A DNA stretch of 64,000 nucleotides from Burkholderia sp. BCC0322 (GCF_902833045.1 NZ_CADFDU010000008.1:62001-126000), one strand, 5' to 3'; shown: positions 51,175-59,794, counted from the first letter of the stretch. The notes: generated by a model not told the origin, from the sequence alone. Numbers and translations are program-made.

Positions 51175-52181
51175 CAATCCTCCGTTCGGTCGCGCGGGAC
51201 CGTATGACTCTGCGCCATCGCGACGACGACCTTGCGCGGCCCATCGAACGGGTCGCGCGCATGCGCGGTCAGCATGTTGTCGAGCATCAGCACGTCGCCC
51301 GTGCGCCACGGGAACACGATGCGCTGCTGGTCGAGCACGCCGCGGATCTGAGCGAGTGCATCGGCTTCGAGCGGTTCGCCGTCGCCGTAATACACGTTGC
51401 GCGGCACGTTCTCGAGCCCGACCGCGTCGACGAGCGCCTCCTGCATGTCGTCGTCGAGCGCCGACAGGTGAAACAGGTTCGCCTGGTTGAACCACACGCG
51501 CTCGTCCGTGCGCGGATGGCGCGCAACGGCCTGGCAACGTTCGCGGGTGCGCAGCAGCAGTTCGCCGTCGTCGCCGGTGCGCCACGTGCATTCGATGCCG
51601 CGCGCCGCGCACATCCGTTCGACCTCGGCCGGCTCGTCGGTGCCGAACGACTGCTGCCACGGCAGGTCGAGCCCCTGTCCGAAATTGCGCACGTACAGCA
51701 GCTCGCGCTTCTCGAAGCGCGCAACCAGCGCCGGATCGAGCGCGCGGTATACCGCGCGGCTGTCCGCGATCGGCGTCGCACCGCCCTTCGGGGCCGCGAG
51801 CGCGCAGTGGAACCAGATCCGCAGCGGCCATTCGCGTGTGTACGACTGCTCGTTGTGCAGCGGAATCGCACGGTGCGGCGGGTATTCGGTCGACGTGTAG
51901 ACCGCGCCTTCGACCTGGCTGCGCGGCGTCGACGCATATTCATAGCCGATCAGCGGATCGCCGAACGACGCCGCGAACTGCTGGAACGCGTCGATCGACG
52001 GCACGTGAAAGCCCGTGAACAGCACGCCGCCCGCCCGTTCGAGCGTGTCGGCCGCGATCTCGCGCGCGAGCGGCGCGACGTCGTCGATCGACATCCCGTC
52101 GCCGCCGCGCGGCGACACGACGGTGGGCAGCCCCGGCTCGATACGCAGGTCGTCGAGCGTCGGCAACGAAAGCAGGGTCAT
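51174..52181 (-). CDS. orbG: OrbG, TauD/SyrP-like Fe(II)/2-oxoglutarate dioxygenase
   Basis: 335 residues. The iron-binding facial triad is visible: His109 and Glu111 in PLHNEQSY, and a distal His near 306 in NMLTAHARDPFDG, where the following Arg-rich segment binds 2-oxoglutarate. SyrP-like enzymes hydroxylate the beta carbon of aspartate on the NRPS carrier domain, so OrbG is the likely source of beta-hydroxyaspartate in ornibactin. AGAGGA precedes the ATG at 52181. It is 44 bp after orbH and coupled to orbC. Confidence 0.92.
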   Translation of the reverse strand: MTLLSLPTLDDLRIEPGLPTVVSPRGGDGMSIDDVAPLAREIAADTLERAGGVLFTGFHVPSIDAFQQFAASFGDPLIGYEYASTPRSQVEGAVYTSTEYPPHRAIPLHNEQSYTREWPLRIWFHCALAAPKGGATPIADSRAVYRALDPALVARFEKRELLYVRNFGQGLDLPWQQSFGTDEPAEVERMCAARGIECTWRTGDDGELLLRTRERCQAVARHPRTDERVWFNQANLFHLSALDDDMQEALVDAVGLENVPRNVYYGDGEPLEADALAQIRGVLDQQRIVFPWRTGDVLMLDNMLTAHARDPFDGPRKVVVAMAQSHTVPRDRTED

Positions 52182-52225
52182 GCAACGTCCTCTTCAGGTG
52201 GCGCGCCGGATCACGGCGCAGCGGG

Positions 52226-52468
52226 TCACGACGCGCGCGATGCGCGCTCGCCGTCCATCGCGCGGCGCAGGCTCGCGGGGCGCATGTCGGTCCAGACGGT
52301 CTCGATGTGCGCGAGACAGTCGGCTTTCGGGCCGCTCACGCCGATCTCGCGCCAGCCGGCCGGCACGGGCCGGAACGTCGGCCAGATCGAATACTGTTCT
52401 TCGTCGTTGATGACGACCGTATAGACGAGGTCGTCGGTGTCGGCGGAAGGCGTCGTGGCTTGCGTCAT
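52226..52468 (-). CDS. orbH: MbtH-like protein OrbH
   Basis: 80 residues with the full MbtH signature: [38 protein letters not shown]. MbtH proteins bind A domains and are needed for their folding or activity, so OrbH should serve OrbI and OrbJ. It is the first gene of the orbH-orbB transcript; the OrbS-type promoter lies 65-90 bp upstream. Confidence 0.95.
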   Translation of the reverse strand: MTQATTPSADTDDLVYTVVINDEEQYSIWPTFRPVPAGWREIGVSGPKADCLAHIETVWTDMRPASLRRAMDGERASRAS

Positions 52469-52532
52469 GATCGGAAATCGCTGAGGCGGTTGAAGGTGGC
52501 GAAGCGGCGGTGTCGGCCGCTCCTGTCTGTTA

Positions 52533-52557
52533 GACGATTGGCCGGCGCGGTTTTTTA
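52533..52557 (-). promoter_or_regulatory. OrbS-type promoter of orbH overlapping the orbS stop codon
   Basis: Minus-strand TAAAAA (52557-52552), 15 nt, CGTC (52536-52533). The first three bases of the -35 element are the TAA stop of orbS, so the operon promoter begins exactly where the sigma gene ends. Confidence 0.8.
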
Positions 52558-53211
52558 CCGGCGGCGTGCGCGGCCGCCCAGGAACACCGGGCACGCGACG
52601 CCGCGATGGCACGCGTCGAGGCATTCCGCGCAGTGGCGCTCCGCGTCGCGCACCATGAAGTGCACGAGCGTCTGCGACACGTTCAGCGCGCGCGCCGCAG
52701 TCTGCAGCGTTTCCTCGCGCAGCCGCACCATCTCGAAGGCGGCACGGCTGCGCGCCGGCAGGTCGTCGAGCGCGGCCCACACGCGCCGCAGCGTGTCGCG
52801 CGTCAGCAGCGCGGCTTCCGGCGTCGGCTCGGGCGACGGCACGTCGAAGCCGTCGTCCTCTTCCGTGTGATAGACGTTCTCGAGGCTTTGCCGGCGGCAC
52901 GCGTCGATCGACGCATTGCGCACCATCCGCGTCACGTACGCGACCGGCTGGCGCACCGCGTCCTGGTTCGGGAATTCGACGAGTTTCACGAACACGTCGT
53001 GCACGACGTCCTCGGCGCGGCTCGCGCAACCGACGAAACCGCGCGCGACATTGACGAGCATCGCGCGATGAGAGATCAGCACGTCGAGCAACGCACCCTG
53101 CGCACGGTCCGACGCGGCACGGCGCGCACGCGGCGGCCGGTCGGAAAAATTGCCGAGGAACGGGTTCGCCGCTGCCGCCGCCGGTCGGTCGAGCACTTCC
53201 GCCATCGCCAT
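52555..53211 (-). CDS. orbS: ECF sigma factor OrbS
   Basis: 218 residues of the iron-starvation sigma group. Region 2 covers [15 protein letters not shown] and [14 protein letters not shown] (45-79), with [18 protein letters not shown]. Region 4 covers [20 protein letters not shown] and [13 protein letters not shown] (151-187). The tail has four Cys at 194, 197, 201 and 207, an unusual extension for such factors. It directs transcription of the orb genes under iron limitation. No anti-sigma factor gene is present. Starts at 53211 and 53205 are both possible; ACGGAG precedes the first. Confidence 0.94.
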   Translation of the reverse strand: MAMAEVLDRPAAAAANPFLGNFSDRPPRARRAASDRAQGALLDVLISHRAMLVNVARGFVGCASRAEDVVHDVFVKLVEFPNQDAVRQPVAYVTRMVRNASIDACRRQSLENVYHTEEDDGFDVPSPEPTPEAALLTRDTLRRVWAALDDLPARSRAAFEMVRLREETLQTAARALNVSQTLVHFMVRDAERHCAECLDACHRGVACPVFLGGRARRR

Positions 53212-53242
53212 CGATCTGCTCCGTCAAATTCCGAGATAGCGC

Positions 53243-53275
53243 AATTTAACGTAAACGCAAATCATTCTCAATCCG
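53243..53275 (-). promoter_or_regulatory. orbS sigma70 promoter with Fur box
   Basis: Minus-strand TTGAGA (53271-53266), 17 nt, TAAATT (53248-53243) forms a sigma70-like promoter about 30 bp before orbS. A Fur-box-like GCAAATCATTCTCAATCCG (53257-53275) covers its -35 and spacer. This predicts Fur-Fe2+ repression of orbS and so of the whole regulon. Confidence 0.75.
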
Positions 53276-53515
53276 ATTACGGGATGACCCTTTCGGTTGT
53301 CAGGATTTGTCTGAATAATCGATGAAACCGTTGCTCGGACAGATGGGACGGGGCCGCCAGCGGCGCCGCCCTGCGCGCACCGCCGGCGCCGCGCCGACGC
53401 GATCTTTCACGCGTCCGTCGAAACGCCTGTGCGTGTCATGGGCGGTAGCAACTTCTTACCACGTGAAATTTTGAGGGCTCGTACGATCGGGTTGCCGTTT
53501 CCAACGGAGAACGAC
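53276..53515. other. Intergenic region between orbS and the lipoprotein gene
   Basis: About 240 bp without a supported gene. It holds the upstream edge of the orbS control region and, near 53450-53500, the leader of the plus-strand lipoprotein gene. I see no RNA gene or repeat in it. Confidence 0.5.
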
Positions 53516-53755
53516 ATGAAATCCATCGTGTTATCCGCCGTCATGGCGGGCGTGGTATCGAGCGTGATGCTCACCGGCTGCGTCGCCTATCCGGCGCCGG
53601 CCGAAGTCACGATCGGCTGGCATGGCGATCGTTACTGGGACGGAAATCGCTACTGGGAGCGCCGCGACTGGGAGGCTCGGCATCCCGGCTGGCATGACGA
53701 CCGGCGCGACGATCGCCGTGACGACCATCACGACGATCAGCGGCCGCAGTGGTAA
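53516..53755 (+). CDS. Small His/Asp/Arg-rich lipoprotein
   Basis: 79 residues. The signal peptide ends in lipobox LTGC (about 19-22). The mature part has repeated aromatic turns (DRYWDGNRYWERRDWE) and an Asp/Arg/His-rich tail (HDDRRDDRRDDHHDDQ). AACGGAGAA precedes the ATG at 53516. No known domain; the acidic His-rich tail could bind divalent cations. It is followed after 46 bp by another small His-rich exported protein, and the pair may be cotranscribed up to the hairpin at 53942. Confidence 0.75.
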   Translation: MKSIVLSAVMAGVVSSVMLTGCVAYPAPAEVTIGWHGDRYWDGNRYWERRDWEARHPGWHDDRRDDRRDDHHDDQRPQW

Positions 53756-53801
53756 AGCGCCGCCGCTTCCGTAGCCCGCCAATCAACAACAGGACCTCAA
53801 C

Positions 53802-53939
53802 ATGAAGACGCTACTCAAAACCCTGACCGTCGCGGCGCTCGCCGCCGCCGTGCTCGTGCCGGCCATCGCCGAAGCGCATCCGCACCGCGTGTGTCACTTC
53901 GATCATCACCATCACAAGATGTGCCGCTGGGTGCGGTAA
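53802..53939 (+). CDS. 45-residue exported His-rich peptide
   Basis: MKTLLKTLTVAALAAAVLVP then AIAEA forms a signal peptide cleaved before HPHR. The mature part is about 20 residues, HPHRVCHFDHHHHKMCRWVR, with seven His and two Cys, so a metal-binding site is plausible. CAGGACC precedes the ATG at 53802. It is short but has a complete signal peptide, good codon use and its own terminator. I know similar small proteins from Burkholderia but no function. Confidence 0.65.
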   Translation: MKTLLKTLTVAALAAAVLVPAIAEAHPHRVCHFDHHHHKMCRWVR

Positions 53940-53941
53940 AC

Positions 53942-53975
53942 GAAACCAGGCGCCGGGGAACCGGCGCCTGGTTTC
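53942..53975 (+). terminator. Strong terminator after the His-rich peptide gene
   Basis: GAAACCAGGCGCCGG (53942-53956) and CCGGCGCCTGGTTTC (53961-53975) are perfect 15-nt arms with a 4-nt loop, starting 2 bp after the stop codon. TTTC follows the stem. It also lies downstream of the convergent HAF gene. Confidence 0.88.
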
Positions 53976-54004
53976 ATCGCTTTACCTGCATGCAACCACG
54001 CGGG

Positions 54005-55348
54005 CTAGCGTGCGGCCGGCAACCGCAACCGGCATTGCGCCAGCCGCGCCGGGGTGACGGGCATGCGGCAGGCGTCTCGCCGCATGGCTGCGTTCGGCTT
54101 TGCCGCCAGCATGCGTGACGCCACTTTCGGCTGCGACGCCCGTACCCGCGATGCGTCCGCACCCGGACTCGCCGGCCGCAGTGCGCGCAGCGTCGCTGCA
54201 TCGATGTGCACTTGCCAGAATTGCGGCCTCCCGTCGGGATCGTCTTCGCGATAGCCCTGCCCCGTGATGGTCTGCCCGTCGGGGCTGACGCCGATCACGC
54301 CGGTCAGATTCAGCGTGCCGACCGACAGGCCGGCTGCTTCGAGCAGCGCAACGAGGCTGCGCATACCGCTTTGCGGCGTCCAGACGAAGACACGCGTGCC
54401 GTCTATCTGCCCATTGCTGGATTCACCGATCACGACCCGCCCGTCCGTGCTGATCGACGACACGTAGCTACTGTTGTCGCCGTCGAGAAAACCGAGCCGC
54501 TGGATGGTGTCTCCGCCGTTCGTCCACAGCACGGCCTCCGAGTCGACCCGTTGCCCATCCGGCGTGACCACCAGGGTGCCGAGCGAGCCGGCGATCGTCC
54601 GTTCGTCTTCGGTCACGCCACTGGCTATATCCATTCTGGCCAGGCCCGTGTTGATCGTCGGCAACAGTCGTTCGCCGAATCGTGCTGTCCACAGGAGCGC
54701 ACGCGAGCCATACACGCCGTCGACATTGCCGGCGAGCCCGGTTGCCGCATTCCCGGACGACGTCATCGACAGGAACTGCACAGCATAGTCGCCGCCCGGC
54801 GGCAACTCGCGGAAACCCCTCGGCTGGTCCCACATGAACCGTGCATACCGGCCGTCTGTCGTCGTGAAGCTGCCCGTCATCCTGGTGCCGGCGAGGTTCG
54901 CAACTTCGACCCATGCGCCCCGGCCCGCCGTATCCGGAACGAGTTTCTGTGTGCGACCGTCGCCCGGCCATCGCACCGCCCATCGATCGAGGTTGCTGCT
55001 GTCCGCCTGGAGCGCGCTGATCGAACCGCCGATCACCTGGCCATCGGCCGACACCGTCTGCGCCTGCGAGTCGTAGGCGTTTGCCGGCGCGGCCAGCCTC
55101 TGCCAGCCCGTCGCCGCCGACCACGAAAAGGCCATCGAGTTGCCGGGCTGCGCTTCACTCCAGTAGGAACCGATAATCGTCTTGCCGTCCGCGCTGACGG
55201 CATAGCCGTTGTAGCGCATATTGCGCGGCCCGCCCAGGTCGCCGATCACGGTCAACGAATAACCGCCGGCCGAAACCGTCTGTGCGTGAACCGAACTCAT
55301 CGCCGACACGGCCAGCACGGCCGCAACGATACCGCGTCTCAGATGCAT
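54005..55348 (-). CDS. Exported HAF-repeat protein
   Basis: 447 residues. Signal peptide MHLRRGIVAAVLAVSAMSSVHA, then repeats of the HAF family (extracellular repeats with a V/IS-x-DG-x-x-I-x-G core): VSADGKTIIGSYW, VSADGQVIGGS, ISTDGRVVIGES, VSPDGQTITGQG, probably blades of a beta-propeller. Trp-rich stretches (AFVWTPQSGM-like: FVWTPQSGMRSL, LLWTARFGERLL) recur. The basic C-terminal 60 residues lack repeats. GAGGAGAAGGGG precedes the ATG at 55348. Function unknown; it may be an autonomous cell-surface or secreted protein. Confidence 0.82.
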   Translation of the reverse strand: MHLRRGIVAAVLAVSAMSSVHAQTVSAGGYSLTVIGDLGGPRNMRYNGYAVSADGKTIIGSYWSEAQPGNSMAFSWSAATGWQRLAAPANAYDSQAQTVSADGQVIGGSISALQADSSNLDRWAVRWPGDGRTQKLVPDTAGRGAWVEVANLAGTRMTGSFTTTDGRYARFMWDQPRGFRELPPGGDYAVQFLSMTSSGNAATGLAGNVDGVYGSRALLWTARFGERLLPTINTGLARMDIASGVTEDERTIAGSLGTLVVTPDGQRVDSEAVLWTNGGDTIQRLGFLDGDNSSYVSSISTDGRVVIGESSNGQIDGTRVFVWTPQSGMRSLVALLEAAGLSVGTLNLTGVIGVSPDGQTITGQGYREDDPDGRPQFWQVHIDAATLRALRPASPGADASRVRASQPKVASRMLAAKPNAAMRRDACRMPVTPARLAQCRLRLPAAR

Positions 55349-55431
55349 CCCCTTCTCCTCCGTCAGTTCGTCAAAGCAAATCGGGGGCAGCGGTGTGTTT
55401 CGCGACGCACGCCCCTCATGCCAGGCAACGC

Positions 55432-56463
55432 TCAATACAGAAAAATCCGGATCGTCGCCGACGCGTCGAACCGCCCGATCTTCGGTGGTCCGAACGACTT
55501 GAGCACCGCGTCGAGCAACACGGTCTGGTTGGCGACGTTGGCCGGAAACTGCGTGAGCGTGAATTGCTTGTTGAATTCGATCGGCTTGCCCTGACTGTCT
55601 TCCAGGCCGATGCCAAAGTTGCTCTTGCTTTCAGGCACCAGCAGGCCGTTTTGCACAGTACCCTTCGTCGCTTCGAAGTAACCGTCGACGCGCACCGGAA
55701 TGCTGCACTTTTTGGTCAGAGACAGCGAAAACCGCTTGCGCGGCACGGCCGGCAGGAACCCGTTGCCCGAGGCCTGCACCTGCCCGAAATTCACGATGCC
55801 CGGCTCGGGCGTGACCAGCACGTCGACCGTACAGGGTGTGGGCTTGAGCTTCTGCAGCCCGCTCAGCTTGTAACGGAAACTCCCTTTGCTGTTCAGCCCG
55901 TACTTGCCGTCGAACTGGAATACCGCGTAGATGTCCGACGGCGGTGCCACCCACGCTCCACGCTTGCGCACGACGACCTGGTACGCGATGCTGATGGGCC
56001 ATTTCTTGCACAGCCCGGCCTCCACCTCCCGATCGCTCTTGTTGCAGGCTTCAACGGAGCGGTGCGTGTCGATGCCGTCTCCCGGCTGGCTGCTGCGCCC
56101 GTAGTAGTCCTGGCCCTCGAAGCGAATCCCGACTTCCAGCCCCCACGCGACCGGATTCTGCTTCTCAGGGTTGGCGTAAAAGTAAATCTGCTCGTCGAAG
56201 TACTGCAGCCCGTTGGCGATGTCCTTGTAGCAATAGCCGGTGGTCGTGCGCGGCGGCGACACCCAGATCACGTAGCCGTCGGGGGCGTCGGTCGGATACG
56301 ACGCCACGTTGCCGATCGACTCCGTCAGCGACATGCCGCCGCCGTCCGCGACACATTTCAACGCCCATGCCGGCTGCGCAAGCGCGACGAACAGCGCGAG
56401 CACACACCACCGGAGCCACTTGGGCGTCCTCGTCGTCACGCCGCTTCGCATGCCCCCGCTCAT
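55432..56463 (-). CDS. Chaperone-usher fimbrial tip/adhesin-like subunit
   Basis: 343 residues with a signal peptide ending ALAQPAWA. The second half (from about residue 210) has the pilin fold pattern: CTVDVLVTPEPGIVNFGQV, SLTKKCSIPVRVDGYFE, and the C-terminal beta-zipper ending SATIRIFLY. The N-terminal 200 residues are unlike pilins and probably form a receptor-binding domain (CKKWPISIAYQVVV, WVSPPRTTTGYCYKD). This two-domain arrangement suits a tip adhesin. The ATG at 56463 overlaps the chaperone stop. It is the last gene of the operon. Confidence 0.82.
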   Translation of the reverse strand: MSGGMRSGVTTRTPKWLRWCVLALFVALAQPAWALKCVADGGGMSLTESIGNVASYPTDAPDGYVIWVSPPRTTTGYCYKDIANGLQYFDEQIYFYANPEKQNPVAWGLEVGIRFEGQDYYGRSSQPGDGIDTHRSVEACNKSDREVEAGLCKKWPISIAYQVVVRKRGAWVAPPSDIYAVFQFDGKYGLNSKGSFRYKLSGLQKLKPTPCTVDVLVTPEPGIVNFGQVQASGNGFLPAVPRKRFSLSLTKKCSIPVRVDGYFEATKGTVQNGLLVPESKSNFGIGLEDSQGKPIEFNKQFTLTQFPANVANQTVLLDAVLKSFGPPKIGRFDASATIRIFLY

Positions 56464-57206
56464 TTCTTCACGCTCCTGCACGCACCGGCCTCACACGCGT
56501 ACTCCACCGCCACCTGGCCGCCGTAGTCGTCCACGTGCGTGACGAACAGCGTCGTCGGCGTCGCGGCCTTGAACGGCACGTCGGCCGTGCTCATCGGGCT
56601 CACCATCACCGGCTCGAGCGGCACATGCGTCTTCTGCGCCCCCGAAGCCAGGCCGACGATCGTGATGTGATACGGCGTCGGATTGTCGAACACCAGCGTG
56701 TGCGCGGCCGGATCGACCCGCAACGTCATCGGTAGCGTCCAGTCCTCGTCGCGCGCCGGCTGCACGGCCTTCGGCCGGTAGAACAGCTTCATCTGCGTAT
56801 GCAGCGCGATCTGCAGCGTGTTCGGCGTATCCGTCTTCGGCGGCACTTCGCGGATGTTCAGGTAGAACACCGATTCGCGATCGGCCGGCAACTCGGTGCC
56901 CGGCAGCTTCGCGATCCGCAGCACGTTGCGCTCGTTCGCCTCGACGCGCTGCAGCGGCGGCACGACCATCAGCGGCGACGTGATCTTGTTGCCCTTCGCG
57001 TCCTCGAGCCACGACTGCACGAGATACGGGTACGTCGTGCTCTTGTTGGTGATCGTGACGATCGCGGCCTGTTCGCCTTCGTTGAAGATCACGCGCGTGC
57101 GATCGGGCACGATCGCCGCCTGCGCGGCGCCCGCGAACAGCACGCCGGCGGTTGCGAGCACGCACCCTGCGCGCCGCGGGAAGGAAAGGGAGAAGGAATT
57201 TTTCAT
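56460..57206 (-). CDS. Periplasmic fimbrial chaperone (PapD type)
   Basis: 248 residues. A signal peptide ends GAAQA. The PapD fold is indicated by AAIVPDRTRVIFNEGEQAAI, PYLVQSWLED, SPLMVVPPLQRVEANERNVL (with the conserved Arg and Lys of the subunit-binding cleft) and ESVFYLNIREVPPK. It folds and delivers pilin subunits to the usher. The ATG at 57206 lies 16 bp after the usher stop and overlaps the adhesin gene at its 3' end. Confidence 0.93.
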   Translation of the reverse strand: MKNSFSLSFPRRAGCVLATAGVLFAGAAQAAIVPDRTRVIFNEGEQAAIVTITNKSTTYPYLVQSWLEDAKGNKITSPLMVVPPLQRVEANERNVLRIAKLPGTELPADRESVFYLNIREVPPKTDTPNTLQIALHTQMKLFYRPKAVQPARDEDWTLPMTLRVDPAAHTLVFDNPTPYHITIVGLASGAQKTHVPLEPVMVSPMSTADVPFKAATPTTLFVTHVDDYGGQVAVEYACEAGACRSVKK

Positions 57207-57222
57207 CGCTGGATCCGTGAAT

Positions 57223-59709
57223 TCATCGTTCGACCCGTGCGGCCGCTGCATGCGACTCGCCGGGCGTCTGGCACGTCACCGGAATCGGCGTGCCTTCGAG
57301 TTGGAGCTGGTTCGGCAGCGTGTCGATCGTGCAGAGCGTGCGTTCGCCCGCCCGCACCGCCAGCGTGGATTTCGGCTGAACCTGGGTCAGGAACGCCGCA
57401 CCGCCCTCGCCGACGATGCCGAGTTCCTTGCCGTTCGCCACGTCCTGCACCGATGCGCCGAACGGCAGCGGCTTGCCGGCCGGGTCGGTCAGCGTCAGGT
57501 ACAGGTTGCTGCCGCGCGCGGCGGAAAACTTCACGAAGCCGATCGCGCCGTCGGTCAGCACCATGCGCTGGATCGGGTTCGTCACCTGCACTTCGAGCGG
57601 CAGCTTTTCGACGTTGACGGTCGCGTCGTACACGTTGTACGGCGAGATCCCGTCGAGCACCGCGTAGCCGCGCGAATCGGTACGCGAGAGCGTGCCGGAC
57701 AGCGGCACATCGGGCACGCCATCGGTCGACACCAACAAGCGCGTATCGCCCGCATTGCCGTTCGCGTGTGCCGACACGCCGTATTGCGTCGCGACGAACG
57801 AGCCGTCGACTTCGAGCGAGGCGGCCGCGTACGCATTGGCGAGCGTCGACGCCTGCGCGGTCAGCTGATACGCCGACGAGCGCTGGCGGTAGCTCGCGTT
57901 CGCCGACGCGCGTCCATCGGTCGCGCCCGCGTTGATCTGGTAGGTGCGGCCATTCGGATCGTCGTAGATGTAGCCCGCGTTCACGCTCGTGCTGCCGCTG
58001 CCCGTCGTCAGGTTCGACGTGACCGTGTGGCGGCCGCCGATCGGCAGCGTCGCGGTGACCGAGACCTGGTTGCCGCTTGCACCGGCGCTCTGCGTGCGAA
58101 ACGCCGACACGCTCACGTTCAGGTTGCGCAGCGTGCCGATCGAGAACGCGCGCGTCAGCGTGAGGCCCACGCGCTGCTCGTTCGCACGTTCCCAGTAGGT
58201 CGTCTGGTCGTACGAGAAATAGGTCGATGTATCGCCGAAACGCTTCGACAGCGTCGCGGAGTAGCGCTGCTTGCTGTTGGCAAGGCCGTACGCGGTCGGG
58301 TCGCCCGAGAACTGCGCGAAGTTCGTGTACTCGCGCTCGGAGAAGCGATAGCCGAAGAAGCGCACGTCGGCATCGAGCCCGTCGAAGTGCTTCGAATAGT
58401 TGATGCGGTACGAGTTGCCGTTGCGGGTCGCGCCGCTCCACCACAGCTTCGCCCGCGCATGCGTGATGTCGGCCGACAGCGCGCCGAACGCGCCGAAATC
58501 GCGGCCCAGGCCGAGCGCGATCGACGTATAACCCGACGCGGCGATGAAGCCGCCGTACGCCGTGACGTCGAACGGCAGGCCGTAGGCGATTTCACCAAAG
58601 CCGAAGAACGGCGTGATGCCGGCGCCGCCGAACTGTCGCGGCTTGCCGACAGCGGCCTTGTAGCGCAATTGCCCGGCGCGCGCGAGGAACGGCACGGCGG
58701 CCGTCGTCACCTGGAAGCGCTGCACGCTGCCGTCCTCTTCCTCGACGGCGACGTCGAGCGTGCCCTGCACGCTCGTATTGATGTTCTGCAGCGCGAACGC
58801 GCCCGGCGACACGCGCGTCACGTACAACACACGGCCTGCCTGCGAAACCGTCACGGTCGCGTTGGTGCGCGCAACACCCGAGATCAGCGGCGCATAGCCG
58901 CGCAGCGAAGGCGGCAGCATGCGGTCGTCGCTGCGGATCGACGCACCCGTCAGCGCGAACGTGTCGAAGATGTCGGAAGTCAGGTAGTCGTCGCCGAACG
59001 TCACCGTCGACTGGATCGACGGCAGCGCGCGAAAGGCATAAAGCCGGCTGAAGCGGAACGTGCGGTCCGCGTAGGCCGTATTGCCCACGTTCGATTGCGC
59101 CTGGTAGTCGCCGCGAAAGCGCCATGCATCCCAGTTCGCGCCCACCGTCCCGTAGGCCTGGATCGAATTCGTCTGGCTGCCGCCCGTACCGAAGTTGCGG
59201 TTCGTGTTCGCGATCACGCGATAGTCGAGCATCGCGCCCGGAATCCCTTCGGACCAGCGCGACGGCGGCAGGTAGGTCGTGTCGGTGAACTCGAGCGCGG
59301 CCTGCGGAATCGTGATCTTGAGCCGCCCGTCGCTTTTCAGGTAGCGCACGGTCGCCCCCTCGATCGCGCCGAGATCGACGCAACGTCCGCCCTGGAAGCG
59401 CGGCAGGTCCTTCAGGAGCGACGGCTTCAGCCCGAACTGCGCGACGAGTTCCGGCGGCAGGCACGGCTTGCCCGCCCCCGATGTGTCGACGGCGATGAAT
59501 TCGATCGCCTGCAGCCCGTAGAACAGGTCGTTGACCTGCACGTCGAGCATGTACTCGCCGGGCAGCGTGAAGTCCGCTTGCGAGAACTGCGACAGATCGA
59601 CGTTGTTCGAGCCGTCGATGTTCAGGAACGACGCATTGAATTCCGTCGCATGGCTCTGGCTGCTGACAACCAGCACGGAGACGCAAAGGAAGGAATGTCT
59701 GATTCGCAC
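57223..59709 (-). CDS. Fimbrial outer-membrane usher
   Basis: 828 residues. Signal peptide MRIRHSFLCVSVLVVSSQSHA. The N-terminal chaperone-binding domain begins EFNASFLNIDG, and the barrel has FTFGDDYLTSD-like strands, LPPSLRGYAPLISGVARTNA (plug region) and NINTSVQGTLDVAVEEEDGS. A C-terminal domain follows with LPFGASVQDVANG and LCTIDTLPN. The start is a GTG at 59709. It secretes and assembles pilins together with the adjacent chaperone. Confidence 0.95.
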   Translation of the reverse strand: MRIRHSFLCVSVLVVSSQSHATEFNASFLNIDGSNNVDLSQFSQADFTLPGEYMLDVQVNDLFYGLQAIEFIAVDTSGAGKPCLPPELVAQFGLKPSLLKDLPRFQGGRCVDLGAIEGATVRYLKSDGRLKITIPQAALEFTDTTYLPPSRWSEGIPGAMLDYRVIANTNRNFGTGGSQTNSIQAYGTVGANWDAWRFRGDYQAQSNVGNTAYADRTFRFSRLYAFRALPSIQSTVTFGDDYLTSDIFDTFALTGASIRSDDRMLPPSLRGYAPLISGVARTNATVTVSQAGRVLYVTRVSPGAFALQNINTSVQGTLDVAVEEEDGSVQRFQVTTAAVPFLARAGQLRYKAAVGKPRQFGGAGITPFFGFGEIAYGLPFDVTAYGGFIAASGYTSIALGLGRDFGAFGALSADITHARAKLWWSGATRNGNSYRINYSKHFDGLDADVRFFGYRFSEREYTNFAQFSGDPTAYGLANSKQRYSATLSKRFGDTSTYFSYDQTTYWERANEQRVGLTLTRAFSIGTLRNLNVSVSAFRTQSAGASGNQVSVTATLPIGGRHTVTSNLTTGSGSTSVNAGYIYDDPNGRTYQINAGATDGRASANASYRQRSSAYQLTAQASTLANAYAAASLEVDGSFVATQYGVSAHANGNAGDTRLLVSTDGVPDVPLSGTLSRTDSRGYAVLDGISPYNVYDATVNVEKLPLEVQVTNPIQRMVLTDGAIGFVKFSAARGSNLYLTLTDPAGKPLPFGASVQDVANGKELGIVGEGGAAFLTQVQPKSTLAVRAGERTLCTIDTLPNQLQLEGTPIPVTCQTPGESHAAAARVER

Positions 59710-59760
59710 GCGGCGCTACCGGAAGTCCAGGGATGGGGAAAAGGAGGCAAAACGAACGAG

Positions 59761-59780
59761 GAAGGGTGCGCGCACCCTTC
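59761..59780 (-). terminator. Hairpin between pilin and usher genes
   Basis: GAAGGGTGCG and CGCACCCTTC form a perfect 10+10 palindrome 14 bp after the pilin stop, followed on the minus strand by CTCGTTCGTTTTG. A stem-loop here is common in chaperone-usher operons and would let much more major pilin than usher be made, by partial termination or by protecting the mRNA end. Confidence 0.75.
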
Positions 59781-59794
59781 CCCGGTACGGCGGC

